A DNA stretch of 64,000 bases, from contig NZ_LT575476.1 of assembly GCF_900086655.1 (NCBI RefSeq), positions 806,465-870,464 on the forward strand, given 5' to 3'. The DNA comes from Paenibacillus tuaregi. GTDB lineage: Bacteria; Bacillota; Bacilli; Paenibacillales; Paenibacillaceae. The notes under the pieces were generated by a model. That model worked only from the letters and a program-made list of their open reading frames with translations, was not told the DNA's origin and made no database searches. Position 1 is the first letter of the stretch; each line of letters begins with the position of its first letter. Position numbers and translations under genes: made by a program. Shown one piece after another: positions 1 through 9,556 of the stretch.

Positions 1-46
1 TTCGCAAGCGTCTAATAAAATCATATAATGAATAAGGAGCGGTGAA

Positions 47-2011
47 ATGAAAAACAGGAAAATAGCAATGAGTATGTTAAACAGGTTTATTATTGCATCC
101 ATAGTATTATTTCCAATGCAGTATGTACAGGCATCAGCTTATGCAGTTGGTACATATTCAAGGGTTTCAGACGGTACAGGAGAATTTGTTGATCAGGGAC
201 CAACCAAAGGTATGTTAAATATTGTAGAGAAAGAAGAGTTACCTCAACATAGAGTAATAATTAATGAGATTAATTCTTCACCGGATGATTGGGTAGAGTT
301 TATTAATCTAGGAACAGGAGAAATAGATCTTTCTGGTTATGAAATTCGTGACAATTCTGATGACCATCGTTGGAAATTTGCGGAAGGAACAAAACTGCCA
401 GCAGGTGAATTATTTGTAGTTGATGCAAATACGGATGGTCAAGTATATGATGATCAGACAGATGCTTATGTTGCAGGTAAATTCGCAGCAGCAATTGGTA
501 TTGGTTCAGGAGATTCTATTCGTTTATATGACAAGGCAGGGAAGTTACTGGATGAATATTCATGGACTGAGCATGCTAGTTATAAAGGCGATGAAGCATT
601 GGCATCTTTCGGAAGATATCCAGATGGAACAGGCGAATTTATGGAATTTCCCACTTCGACTAAGGGAAAAGCAAATATGATAACAAATCCAGTTATATTA
701 AATGAAATCCAGTCAAATGACTTAAAGGGTGGATATGATTGGATAGAACTTGCTAATCCAACAGGAAAAGTTTTAGATATTTCGGGAATCGTAATTAAAG
801 ACAGTGATGATACTCATCAATATGTTATCCCCAAAGGCACAACTATCCCCAAAAATGGGTTTTTGGTATTGACAGAGAAAAAGTTAGGTTTTGGACTTGG
901 AAAGAATGATTCTGTACGTCTGTTTGAAAAGGAGAAATTAATAGCCAGCACAACATGGAAAGATCATACAAACCCTACTTGGGGATTGTATCCTGATTTA
1001 ACTGGAACTGAGTATAGAAATACAAAAGAAGCAACCCCTAACGCACCCAATAAATTTAAAGAAGTAACTAATGTTATTGAATGGCCGGGTAACGGTAAAG
1101 TTGTAATTTTTGATCAAAAACCAACATTTTTAGAAGATTCATCAGGGTTGGATTTCTTTGAAGGCCAATTATATGCAGTTGACAATGGTGCAGGTAAGTT
1201 TTGGATTTTAGACGTTTCAAAAAATGGAGAGTTAAGTTTTGCAAAAGGTTTTGAAAAAGGTAAGCGTGTTCGATTCCAAAAAGATGCAAACAATCCAAAA
1301 GCAGCAGGTCCGGATGCAGAAGGAATTACAGTAGATGGAGATGGGTTTGTTTATATCGCTTCTGAACGTGATAGTAATGTTAAGGACGTTAACTTTAATA
1401 TGATTTTGAAAGTTGATCCACATAAAGAAGGCAACGATTTAGTTGCATTACAGCAGTGGGATTTAACAGCCTCATTACCACAGGTTTCTGCCAATATGGG
1501 GATTGAAGCTGTAGAATGGGTATCAAACGCAGATGTTGTTGGTAAGCTTTATGACCAAAATACGGGTAAAGTTTTTGATGCAGCTAAATATCCAAATGCA
1601 ATTGCAAATGGTGTGTTCTTTGTGGCATTGGAGGATAATGGTCATGTATATGCCTATGTTCTAAATAAAGATGGAAGTTCTGTACAAATTGCTGATATTG
1701 ACGGAAAAATTGGTGGAGCAATGGCTCTTGACTATGATACCTATGAAAAAGTATTGTGGGCTGTTACAGATGATGGATATAAAAATCGTGCAGCAAAAAT
1801 ATCACTTAATGGAAAGAAAAATCCGGATATTGTTCATGTATTGCCTCCAAGTGGTGTCGATATTAGTGCTAATAATGAAGGATTTGCAATTGCAGAGGCA
1901 AGTTTTACTAAAGATGGTCAAAGACCAGTGTATCGATTTAAGGATGGCGATAAATCGGGCTCTTTATCTATAGGTTCTATTGCATCAGATTATAAAGAAG
2001 GTGTAAATTGA
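47..2011 (+). CDS. Secreted lamin-tail/phytase-esterase-like surface protein (5' part of a broken SLH gene)
   Basis: A 654-residue open frame begins at an ATG behind AAGGAGCGG and opens with a hydrophobic signal-like segment (about residues 8-30). Two lamin-tail-type (LTD) beta domains follow: about residues 68-170 (VIINEINSS...DWVEF) and 213-320 (VILNEIQS...DWIEL). Residues 340-640 look like a beta-propeller of the phytase-esterase kind (PDAEGITVDGDGFVYIASER). LTD domains occur in secreted nucleases and surface proteins, so an extracellular role is likely; the substrate is unknown. The frame stops right after EGVN, yet a linker (NPGNGGSNNG) and SLH domains continue in other frames, so this appears to be the first piece of a longer, wall-attached gene. 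Assembly error cannot be excluded, but there are several frame breaks downstream. Confidence 0.75.
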   Translation: MKNRKIAMSMLNRFIIASIVLFPMQYVQASAYAVGTYSRVSDGTGEFVDQGPTKGMLNIVEKEELPQHRVIINEINSSPDDWVEFINLGTGEIDLSGYEIRDNSDDHRWKFAEGTKLPAGELFVVDANTDGQVYDDQTDAYVAGKFAAAIGIGSGDSIRLYDKAGKLLDEYSWTEHASYKGDEALASFGRYPDGTGEFMEFPTSTKGKANMITNPVILNEIQSNDLKGGYDWIELANPTGKVLDISGIVIKDSDDTHQYVIPKGTTIPKNGFLVLTEKKLGFGLGKNDSVRLFEKEKLIASTTWKDHTNPTWGLYPDLTGTEYRNTKEATPNAPNKFKEVTNVIEWPGNGKVVIFDQKPTFLEDSSGLDFFEGQLYAVDNGAGKFWILDVSKNGELSFAKGFEKGKRVRFQKDANNPKAAGPDAEGITVDGDGFVYIASERDSNVKDVNFNMILKVDPHKEGNDLVALQQWDLTASLPQVSANMGIEAVEWVSNADVVGKLYDQNTGKVFDAAKYPNAIANGVFFVALEDNGHVYAYVLNKDGSSVQIADIDGKIGGAMALDYDTYEKVLWAVTDDGYKNRAAKISLNGKKNPDIVHVLPPSGVDISANNEGFAIAEASFTKDGQRPVYRFKDGDKSGSLSIGSIASDYKEGVN

Positions 2012-2018
2012 TAACCCT

Positions 2019-3313
2019 GGAAATGGAGGCAGCAACAATGGAATAGTACTCCAACACAGGCGCACCGAAAGTAGATCAGAACAAAATCAACGTTACTTCC
2101 GTGTAATACAAACTTCAAAAGGCAGCATAGCTGCAGCAGATTTAACTGAACAAGCATTAGCAGAAGTCATTGCTTTCGTGAAAGCGAACCCAACAGAAAC
2201 CACTGTTCAGGTTAAAGTAGAAGTTGGTGCAAGTGCCAAGACTGTTGAAACGATCATTCCAAACCAATCGATTAGAGCATTAGCCGAAGCTCGGGTAGAA
2301 AATTTAGTAATTGAATCACCAATTACAACCATCACGTTTGACGATAGAACTCTAAAAACAATTGCCGGTGCGGCTAAGGCCGATGTAAAGATATCTGCTA
2401 TATAAGTTGAACTTAAGAATTACCAATAGGAAAGAGTGTGAAATGATTCTGGAGAAGCGAAGCGTTCGCCTTTGTGACCGGACTTCAACCTTATACATTT
2501 AATTCAAGAAATCGGGGAGCAACAGCGATCGGAGGAACATTTCATACGTCTTCCTTACGTGTAATTCAAGAGTTCATCTTATATAGCGTTGTTGATTCGA
2601 GCACGCTTGCCGTGTCCGGAGTTACTAAAGAGCGGATTGCAGACAGACCGATATTCGATTTTACAGTAACAAGCGGTGATGCAGAGATCCGAGATTTCAA
2701 AGGCGGTTTAGCGAGCGTAACCGTTCCGTACACATTACGCCAAGGTGAGAATCCAAACGCTATTGTAGTATACGATCTGGACAAGAACGGAAACCTTAAA
2801 CATGCCATGGGATTATATGATGCTGAGGCTGGTACAGTAAAGATGAGGGTTAACCAATTCTCTAGGTTTGTTATTGGCTACAATAAAGTGGAGTTTACAG
2901 ATGTCTTAAGCAGAGGGTGGTATGCAGATGCCGTAGACTTTGCAGTAGCTCACCAGTTCTTCAATGGGGTAAGTGACAATAAGTTTGAACCGAATAACGA
3001 AATGACAAGAGCTATGGTCGCCAAGGTCATTGCGAATATGGAGGGGGCAGACCTTACGAGCTACAACACATCAGCATTTGTGGATGTGGATAAAGATGCT
3101 TGGTATGGCGCTGCAATTGCCTGGGCAGCTGATAATAAGATTGTGTCAGGTGTAGGAAGTGGAAAGTTTGATCCAAATGCACCTGTCACTCGTGAGCAAT
3201 TGGCTCTGATGATCCATAAATTTATTGAATACAAGAGCACTAAATTAGTAGGCACAAACAAGCCAGCCTTTGCAGATGCAGTTTCAACTGCACTTCAGGT
3301 AGAAAATTGTTAA
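2019..3313 (+). pseudogene. Broken C-terminal part of the SLH surface protein
   Basis: After the stop at 2011 the coding signal continues in shifted frames: a G/N linker at about 2019, a segment starting GSIAAADLTEQAL (about 2120-2405), and 2474-3313. The last piece has a beta domain typical of Paenibacillus SLH proteins (RPIFDFTVTSGD, then VNQFSRFVIGYNKVEFTDV), followed by SLH domain 1 (about 2890-3050), SLH domain 2 (about 3075-3240, ending VTREQLALMIHKF) and only the beginning of SLH domain 3 (PAFADAVSTALQVENC). Three SLH domains are normally needed to bind pyruvylated wall polymer, so anchoring is probably lost. At least two frameshifts and a truncated end make a decayed gene the simplest reading. 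Confidence 0.75.
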
Positions 3314-3348
3314 TGCATTCGCAAAAGAAACTAATAGCTAGTGTCACT

Positions 3349-3648
3349 AGATATTTCATCGAACATCATGCTCTGATTGTGGGGGATATGGTTTATTTTC
3401 CAATGAAAGAACCTATCGTCTTTATATCAACTTCCAATTGGCGAAAGAAATTAAAGATGTTAAAGTACTCTTTGCTGAGTGCTTCAGGAGTCCCTATAAT
3501 ACTATAAGCACGGCGTCAAGTACAAGCAAACTCGAACAGACGTAACGCCGCGGCTGAGTTTATCAACTCATTTCCTAAGACTAAAGATTATGAAGTCAAA
3601 TTAGATCATCAAAAATACCTTAATGATAAAGACGAGAATGAAAATTAA
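3349..3648 (+). pseudogene. Unrecognised coding remnants after the SLH fragment
   Basis: Two overlapping stretches look coding but have no start. At 3349-3543 one frame reads with SCSDCGGYGLFSNERTYR and IKDVKVLFAECFRSPYN. At 3547-3648 another ends AEFINSFPKTKDYEV, then a charged tail and TAA. The order (cysteine-bearing segment, then a short charged C-terminus before a terminator) resembles the decayed end of a secreted or toxin-like protein, but I do not recognise the family. No Shine-Dalgarno site precedes either piece. Confidence 0.35.
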
Positions 3649-3665
3649 TAACATCTGTAACAACG

Positions 3666-3714
3666 AAAAGGATTATACTCTTCTGCATGTTAGAAGAGTA
3701 TGATCCTTTTTTGA
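3666..3714. terminator. Strong, probably bidirectional terminator
   Basis: A near-perfect hairpin (AAAGGAT-ATACTCTTCT, loop GCATGTT, AGAAGAGTAT-ATCCTTT with one mismatch) is followed by six T on the plus strand. It lies between the convergent ends of the decayed surface-protein region and the minus-strand NurA gene and can end both. Confidence 0.8.
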
Positions 3715-3727
3715 AAGTGGACAATAA

Positions 3728-5062
3728 TTATCTTGGGTCCATGGCAAACCTCTGTAGTATTTTTGCTGATGGATAGCTAGACATTGAAGCAATGCCGTTA
3801 GCAAGTTCCACTGGGAATAATGCTCCTTCATACTTATGGCTAACTAGACTAGGCAAGGTAGCCAGAATTCTGTTAAGCCCGATAATATTTGATTCATTAG
3901 GAAAATCAACATCCTCGTTATAAGCTCCTGTAGGTACACTCAAAACCATATAGGTGCTTGGGTCAAATTTAACATAGAGCTTTTCCCCCCAATTTGTTCT
4001 CTTTCCGTATGGATTACTCATGTCTGGGGTTCGGTAAACCTCTTTTCTTACATAGTCATGCGTTAAAACTGCATAATGTAAGTTTTCACCACGTTCAGAT
4101 GGTGGAGCGAATCTTGCTATTGTTGAAAGGTGATCATAGAAACTTCCACTTTTTTCCTGACCGACAATATGAACTGGTCTTCCTGTTTGTTTTGCATATT
4201 CCAAAAATGTTCGGATTGAAGGTACTAGTTTTGAGTACTGACTTCTGAGTGTAAGAGGACCATCCTTGATAAATAACGTATCACTCAATAAGTGTTTATC
4301 AGTATGATCCCATAAGAGTCTAATTACAGTAAAGAGCATCAGGAGTTCCATAATTAACATGTAAGCAGAAGAGACGCTTTCAGGAGCACTTTCTTCATCC
4401 ATATCTAGGTGGAAACCTACCATGTCAGATAAAAACACAACATTTTTACATTCAGGACAGATTCCTTCATCAGCATCATAAGGTATCCCTTGGACATCGT
4501 TACCACAATGTGGGCAACCAAATGAAGGTGATGACGTAGGGTTTGAATCCCACTTTTGATAAACGATCCATTTCAGGGTTTCAAAAAATATTCCATCTTC
4601 GTCGATCTTCATGGAGTCCCTAATAATATGCCTGACTGTATCGTAGTTATTTCCAATACTTGTTCTTATATTTCTGAGTGGAAATACTGTTGCATGGAAT
4701 ATTGCACTTCCAGTCATTACGTCCTGAAGGTGTAACGGGTGAGGATGATCTTTATCGATCGCATCGATTTTGGTTCGGTCCATTGTAAGTAAGGCAGTTT
4801 TTACAAAAGAGATTTCTCTTCTTGGAAAATCATCCGATGTTACCGTTACGAAAGATCCATCAACTGCCCATACATTTCGAAGTGGCTCCACATCGCTTGA
4901 TGTGAACTCAGCCCAAAATGTGTTACTTGGATCAGAAGTTGAATGCGTACTTTGTTCAAAATCCCGTATTAATGAGTTAACCCATTCGCTATTTACTACA
5001 TTTAAATGTCCTAATTTTGAAGCAGTCTCACCTGGTAGCCTAGTTCCCTGACTATATGGCAT
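3728..5062 (-). CDS. NurA-type nuclease with internal zinc ribbon
   Basis: This 444-residue protein matches the NurA nuclease pattern: an early strand with the catalytic-type Asp (WAVDGSFV, D68), a later FIKDGPLTL motif (about residue 270), and a C-terminal helix (FPVELANGIA). NurA enzymes are Mn-dependent 5'-3' exonuclease/endonucleases that work as a dimer in the pore of a HerA hexamer; in archaea the pair resects DNA ends. A four-cysteine zinc ribbon (CPHC...CPEC, about residues 183-205) is inserted, making it longer than archaeal NurA. The gene is last of three on the minus strand, 26 bp after herA, with which it should form a complex. Nuclease function is inferred from motifs; the defence role is inferred from context. 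Confidence 0.8.
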   Translation of the reverse strand: MPYSQGTRLPGETASKLGHLNVVNSEWVNSLIRDFEQSTHSTSDPSNTFWAEFTSSDVEPLRNVWAVDGSFVTVTSDDFPRREISFVKTALLTMDRTKIDAIDKDHPHPLHLQDVMTGSAIFHATVFPLRNIRTSIGNNYDTVRHIIRDSMKIDEDGIFFETLKWIVYQKWDSNPTSSPSFGCPHCGNDVQGIPYDADEGICPECKNVVFLSDMVGFHLDMDEESAPESVSSAYMLIMELLMLFTVIRLLWDHTDKHLLSDTLFIKDGPLTLRSQYSKLVPSIRTFLEYAKQTGRPVHIVGQEKSGSFYDHLSTIARFAPPSERGENLHYAVLTHDYVRKEVYRTPDMSNPYGKRTNWGEKLYVKFDPSTYMVLSVPTGAYNEDVDFPNESNIIGLNRILATLPSLVSHKYEGALFPVELANGIASMSSYPSAKILQRFAMDPR

Positions 5063-5088
5063 AATGACCTCCTAAACCTAACAGCTAC

Positions 5089-7092
5089 TTACTGACTCAA
5101 GGGAGTTAAAGCTTCAAACCTTTTCGCCTGCATTGGAATTACAAAACGATGAGACATCGTTAGCATCCGCATATACCCTGGAGTTTTAGAGCGTAATATG
5201 TCTTCTTCAATACCTTCAAAAGCTATTTGTACCCTTGATAAAGCTTTAGTTTCATCAACAGATGCCAAATGACCAATAAAGAAATTTTCAGTTTGAGCTA
5301 ATAGTTCTTTGTTTATTGTTGATGGTGATTGTGTCGAGTAAACCATACCAATATGGAACTTCGCACCTTCCTTGGCAAAACGTGCATAAACTCCCGTAAG
5401 ATCCTTATCGTTTGGCGGGAATAAGTTATGGGCCTCCTCAAAATATAGTTGAATATAGTGATTTCTAAGAGAATTACTAACGAATTTTTTTTCTTGGTGA
5501 GCGAAGATCGCTCTTGAAAGCATATCAGAAAAATAACGTCGAATTTCATCAGTTGCATTTCCGAGATCAAGAATTACTGTTTTTCCTGCATCCAGTAGAT
5601 CGAGAATTTCATTGAGAAAATCTCCAGCTATTGATGAATGATAATCTCTGTATGTTCGTAAAATAGATGGCCCAGATCCTGAATTTGGGGCAAAAAAATC
5701 AAGCAATGCTTGATCATCTGAATCAAACATCGAATTTCCGCTACTACTAATCAGCGCTTGATGATTCGGATTCTCTCTTTGAAATTTAGCCAGTACTTCT
5801 AATTCAGATACTAATTCATCCAATGTGGCAGGTGCGTTTCCAGGTTGTCTGTTGGAAGAACTATACGCAGCATTCCGAAGATTCTGATTAAAACATGGAT
5901 TAAAATGCTTAGCATTTCTACTTACGAGTCCTTTGGCCTTAAGTCGGCCTTCATCAGCATGGAACCCTGCTTTTTTAAGAATAGCCCAAAACAATTGAAT
6001 TTTTCGTATTGGTCTAGTTTTATCACCATCGGGTAGACTCGATATACTTTCAATAGATGGTAATTTTACACTTGCAAAACTGCGAATATAGTTAGATTCC
6101 TTTTTATCCTGTTGTAACATGGAGGCTAATATTTCAATACATGAATCTGGTTGTTCGTAGAAGTTCAGTCTGAGCGGTTTGGATGGAGTATTTGGCCGCT
6201 CAGTAAGAGCATAAACCTCGCATCTATCTGCAAAGGCCGAACGAATTGATTTATTTCCATCTTGAGGGTTATCATTGGCATACTCACCGTTGATATCAAA
6301 AATAAGTTGTCCAACACTGTTATCAGTTGCTGTGGATTCAAGCATACCTTGAGCAATAAGCTTTACAACGTTCGACTTACCTAGCCGTGTTTTACCAAAC
6401 ATCGATGTACGACAGCCCTTAAAATCTCTCATAGAAATTTTAACTGGAATCTGAGAAGAACTTGCTTCAGTGAGCTGGCATTCCATTGTACGCAGTGTGC
6501 CAAGTTCAAATTGTTGTTCAGGCTTAACAGTTCCGTTAACAATTAGTTTTTGTAGTTCTTCGTCGGGTGCAAAAACTCTATACCGGTGAGCACTTACAAC
6601 ATTATTTACATCACCAGAAAATGAGAGCCGACGTTGGTCAGTTGGATCTGGATAGAACATTCCTAGTACATCACACTCTAGGGCACCCCACTGCAACTCC
6701 CCTTGCGTCCAAACATCAAGCTCTGGCATTGATTTTTTATGTAATTCAAAGTAAGTCTGTTGAACTTGATTACTAAGAGGGGTTGTTGCAACTCCAGTGA
6801 CCCGTAATAAGGTAAAATGAAGAGGTAAATTGCCCGGATTATTAGGAGTCATAATCAAAAAGGAGCCCCTAGGAATACCACCAACAGCAATTTTGTATGG
6901 ATCCGACGTAATAATCTTTGCGGAATCATAACCTAGTTCCAATACATAACCCACGAAGCGCCACCTATCGGTCTGTCTAGCCCGCTCGTAACTATCTTGT
7001 GCTTCTATGAAAGTTCTAAGAACAGAAAGTGGATTATCTTGAATTGCGACATTATTTACTAAAGAGGTAAGGCTTGCAGCAATTTGATTCAT
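5089..7092 (-). CDS. HerA-type hexameric DNA translocase ATPase
   Basis: This 667-residue protein has an N-terminal beta-rich region (HAS-barrel position), a Walker A motif FGKTRLGKSN (about residues 230-239), a strand VILDLGNATDE (about 510), and the HerA/FtsK-type Walker B YFEEAHNLFPP (about 545). HerA ATPases form hexameric rings that pump double-stranded DNA into a bound nuclease. The partner here is the NurA-type protein encoded immediately downstream. The start ATG lies 6 bp after the methyltransferase stop, with GGGAGG inside that gene's 3' end, so the two are translationally close. HerA proteins paired with nucleases (NurA, SIR2, DUF4297) recur in bacterial defence islands. The family call is firm; the pathway is inferred. 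Confidence 0.85.
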   Translation of the reverse strand: MNQIAASLTSLVNNVAIQDNPLSVLRTFIEAQDSYERARQTDRWRFVGYVLELGYDSAKIITSDPYKIAVGGIPRGSFLIMTPNNPGNLPLHFTLLRVTGVATTPLSNQVQQTYFELHKKSMPELDVWTQGELQWGALECDVLGMFYPDPTDQRRLSFSGDVNNVVSAHRYRVFAPDEELQKLIVNGTVKPEQQFELGTLRTMECQLTEASSSQIPVKISMRDFKGCRTSMFGKTRLGKSNVVKLIAQGMLESTATDNSVGQLIFDINGEYANDNPQDGNKSIRSAFADRCEVYALTERPNTPSKPLRLNFYEQPDSCIEILASMLQQDKKESNYIRSFASVKLPSIESISSLPDGDKTRPIRKIQLFWAILKKAGFHADEGRLKAKGLVSRNAKHFNPCFNQNLRNAAYSSSNRQPGNAPATLDELVSELEVLAKFQRENPNHQALISSSGNSMFDSDDQALLDFFAPNSGSGPSILRTYRDYHSSIAGDFLNEILDLLDAGKTVILDLGNATDEIRRYFSDMLSRAIFAHQEKKFVSNSLRNHYIQLYFEEAHNLFPPNDKDLTGVYARFAKEGAKFHIGMVYSTQSPSTINKELLAQTENFFIGHLASVDETKALSRVQIAFEGIEEDILRSKTPGYMRMLTMSHRFVIPMQAKRFEALTPLSQ

Positions 7093-7098
7093 ACTTAG

Positions 7099-7914
7099 TT
7101 AATCCTCCCTTGGGATATTAGCGTATACTATTATTTCTTCATATTGATTACGCTTATTGGGGTCTGCTGATATCGAGCTATAACGAGAGACAGTTCTAAT
7201 ATTAAATCCCCGTTCTTCGTATAGCTCTCTAAGTAGATGATGGTTTGCGTTTGTAGCTAATATCATGGCCCCTCTATCGCGTGCTCGTTCTAAGGCATTA
7301 GCCAATCGTATTTGATCATTCCAAGAAAATAAGTTTTCATTGTACTTAATGAATCCATTCTGATTATGCCTTACCGTATACGGTGGATCCGCAAATATGA
7401 AGTCATTTGTTTGAGCTTCATTAATTAACAATTCAAAGTCATTAACACGGATTTCTGCGTTCGTTAATAATCGCGAGAGATTTTCAAAATCATCAAAATC
7501 GAAGATAACAGTATCTTTCGTACCCTTAGGGACATTAAACCTACCTTGTCGATTGACCCTGTAAATCCCATTAAAACAAGTTCGATTTAAATATATCAGT
7601 CTAGCAGCTCGTTCAACTATATCGATGGGCAATGATTCTCTTATTTCGTAATAGTAATCTTCGGAATGATTTCTTTGATGTTGAATTAGTAGATCTTCAA
7701 CAGCCTGCCAATTTTCTCGTATACTGATATACGTAGTAATCAAATCATCGTTTACATCACCCAATAAAGCATGCAATGGCTCTAAGTGAAAAAATACAGA
7801 ACCACCACCTAGAAACGGCTCAATGTAACGGTTGAAGTTCCGAGGAAGCATAGCACTATACTTTGTAGTAAACCATCGCTTCCCGCCGGCCCATTTTAAG
7901 AAAGGAATGCTCAT
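7099..7914 (-). CDS. Dam/DpnM-type adenine-N6 DNA methyltransferase
   Basis: This 271-residue protein is a D12-class DNA adenine methyltransferase. It starts almost directly with the SAM-binding motif PFLKWAGGKRW, has the family signature NRTCFNGIYRVNRQGRFN (about residues 117-134), and the catalytic DPPY motif FADPPYTV (about 176). Enzymes of this class often recognise GATC, but the target of this one cannot be read from sequence. It is first in an operon with HerA and NurA, an arrangement analogous to a restriction-modification pair, so it may mark self DNA. No clear Shine-Dalgarno site precedes the ATG, and an in-frame TGA lies 9 bases upstream, so the start is fixed. TGATATAAT abuts the ATG but sits too close to be its promoter. 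Confidence 0.88.
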   Translation of the reverse strand: MSIPFLKWAGGKRWFTTKYSAMLPRNFNRYIEPFLGGGSVFFHLEPLHALLGDVNDDLITTYISIRENWQAVEDLLIQHQRNHSEDYYYEIRESLPIDIVERAARLIYLNRTCFNGIYRVNRQGRFNVPKGTKDTVIFDFDDFENLSRLLTNAEIRVNDFELLINEAQTNDFIFADPPYTVRHNQNGFIKYNENLFSWNDQIRLANALERARDRGAMILATNANHHLLRELYEERGFNIRTVSRYSSISADPNKRNQYEEIIVYANIPRED

Positions 7915-8449
7915 ATTATATCAGTCCAATTATCTGTAGTGTTTTCGTCATAATTAGCTATAATCCTTCAGAACTAAATATTTTATATTATTCGTGTATT
8001 AGGTACATATTGAAGGACCTTATAATATTCGACAAACACCTCGCCATTTCCTTCATCAATAGGTGGACACGTGTCCTAAGTTTAACTGGAAACAATAGGT
8101 CATCACCAATTAAGGAAAAAGATTGAAATAAACCAAGAAGGAATTTATATTATATCTTGAGGGCTGATAGTTCTAAAGATCTAGAAACGATCAAGGACGT
8201 ACATATTCATAAGAGCTGCTGTGGGCTCCGGTCGGTGATTACAATCTGGACCGAGGGATTTAATTAATGAAAGAATCGTCATGCACATTTAACTTTATAG
8301 TCCAGCCATAAGCCTTTTTGGACTCCATTGGGCTGTGTAAAAAGTGATGATTGGATATTCAAGAGGAAGTTTACGAAGCTTAAGAGCGATAGTTCGAGAA
8401 ATAGAAGGAATTTGAAAAAGGATAGTAACTTAATAATTTGGAGGTATAT
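7915..8449. other. Divergent intergenic region between the methyltransferase operon and the trio
   Basis: About 535 AT-rich bases with no supported gene. They must hold the divergent promoters, but I cannot assign -35/-10 pairs confidently. A small possible hairpin lies near 8224-8258 (CGGTC ... GACCG arms around a 15-base loop). A 22-codon ATG frame at 8347-8415 has no ribosome binding site and is probably chance. Confidence 0.4.
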
Positions 8450-9526
8450 ATGCATCAAATCGCTGATATTGTTTTTTTTCCTGATGTTCTGAAATTACCG
8501 AAGGCAACCTTGAAAGAAATATGTACAGATATGATGCTTGAAACAACCGGCACATCTTTCGATTTAGCAACAAGAATTTGGGATGTCATCAACACTGGAG
8601 ACCGTGAAAGGTTAGGTCCATGTAAAAACAGGTTACTTGCTGGAAAGACATCTGTAACGTGGTTCAGGATTGAAAATGAAGGAGCTTTAAGGGACTTTAA
8701 AGGCATGTTGGAAAGATTGCATAGAAACCCCTTCGAGACTATCAACGAAGTTATGCCGCGTGATGTTACATCAGAACCTGAATTAATAGCTGCATCTGTA
8801 AGCGACAATGAAAATGAATTATACCTTCGCTATATGTATAATAGCGGAAACAGAAGAGAAATAAATGGTACAGATGTTCAAGTAGTTCCTAAATGTGAAG
8901 TTACGACTGTTTTTATAAACCAACAAACTGACCTGATTGAAGTCCGTACCGATTCGCGAAATGCTAACAATATAGCATCGCATATCGCAAGAATGATTGG
9001 TCAACAAGTAACCTTAGAGCAAAAGAAAATACTTGCTCCTTACGGTAACAATGTAGAGCACATTGCAAATGCACTTGAAGGTGAACTAATTGATGCCACT
9101 TCAACACCAGAGTTTATTTTCGAGGATTTTACAGAACAGCATACCAAGGCGATTATGGATATCCTTAATGCATTGAATAATTTCTTCGATGATGAAGACG
9201 AGGCAGAACTTGTAAATAACTTACGACAATCTTCTCAGATATTCGGAGAACACTTACTAACCACTCCATTTGTGGCTCTTATTTTAAATGGTATGGAGAG
9301 GGTTGGACTAAGAGTAAATGAGGGTGATTTGAGGGGACGTCCGCTTTATGATACGTTACGTCCATATTTGCAGCATCAGGGTGGATTTATTAAATTCAAT
9401 CGTCCCGTTAACGGTGTGGAAAAGTCTTTTACTATAAGAGTTGGGCTTACGTCAGATAGCATATACTTTACTACGCCCGCAACTGAAGAGGTAATTGAAT
9501 TTGTTCGAAATCAGGTTATAATATAA
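8450..9526 (+). CDS. Protein of unknown function with N-terminal SAP-like segment
   Basis: The ATG at 8450 has GGAGG five bases upstream and is preferred over a TTG 12 bases earlier, giving 358 residues. I do not recognise the full-length family. Residues 15-50 (LPKATLKEICTDMML, then GTSFDLATRIWDVI) resemble the helix-turn-helix hairpin of SAP DNA-binding domains. The middle is mixed alpha/beta with an acidic stretch (FFDDEDEAELV, about residue 250). The end (GFIKFNRPVNGVEKSFTIRVGLTSD) looks like a beta domain. It is first of three co-directional genes (30 bp gap to the next), divergent from the methyltransferase-HerA-NurA operon. A DNA-sensing or regulatory role for that system is a guess based on position and the SAP-like helices. 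Confidence 0.7.
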   Translation: MHQIADIVFFPDVLKLPKATLKEICTDMMLETTGTSFDLATRIWDVINTGDRERLGPCKNRLLAGKTSVTWFRIENEGALRDFKGMLERLHRNPFETINEVMPRDVTSEPELIAASVSDNENELYLRYMYNSGNRREINGTDVQVVPKCEVTTVFINQQTDLIEVRTDSRNANNIASHIARMIGQQVTLEQKKILAPYGNNVEHIANALEGELIDATSTPEFIFEDFTEQHTKAIMDILNALNNFFDDEDEAELVNNLRQSSQIFGEHLLTTPFVALILNGMERVGLRVNEGDLRGRPLYDTLRPYLQHQGGFIKFNRPVNGVEKSFTIRVGLTSDSIYFTTPATEEVIEFVRNQVII

Positions 9527-9556
9527 TTACTTGACTAATAGCAAAAGGGTGAAACC

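Noticed and set aside
7915..7923. TGATATAAT directly before the methyltransferase ATG as an extended -10
   Set aside because: A start point at the usual distance would fall inside the gene, so the match is probably chance in AT-rich DNA.
8347..8415. 22-codon peptide upstream of the SAP-like gene
   Set aside because: No ribosome site and no family features.
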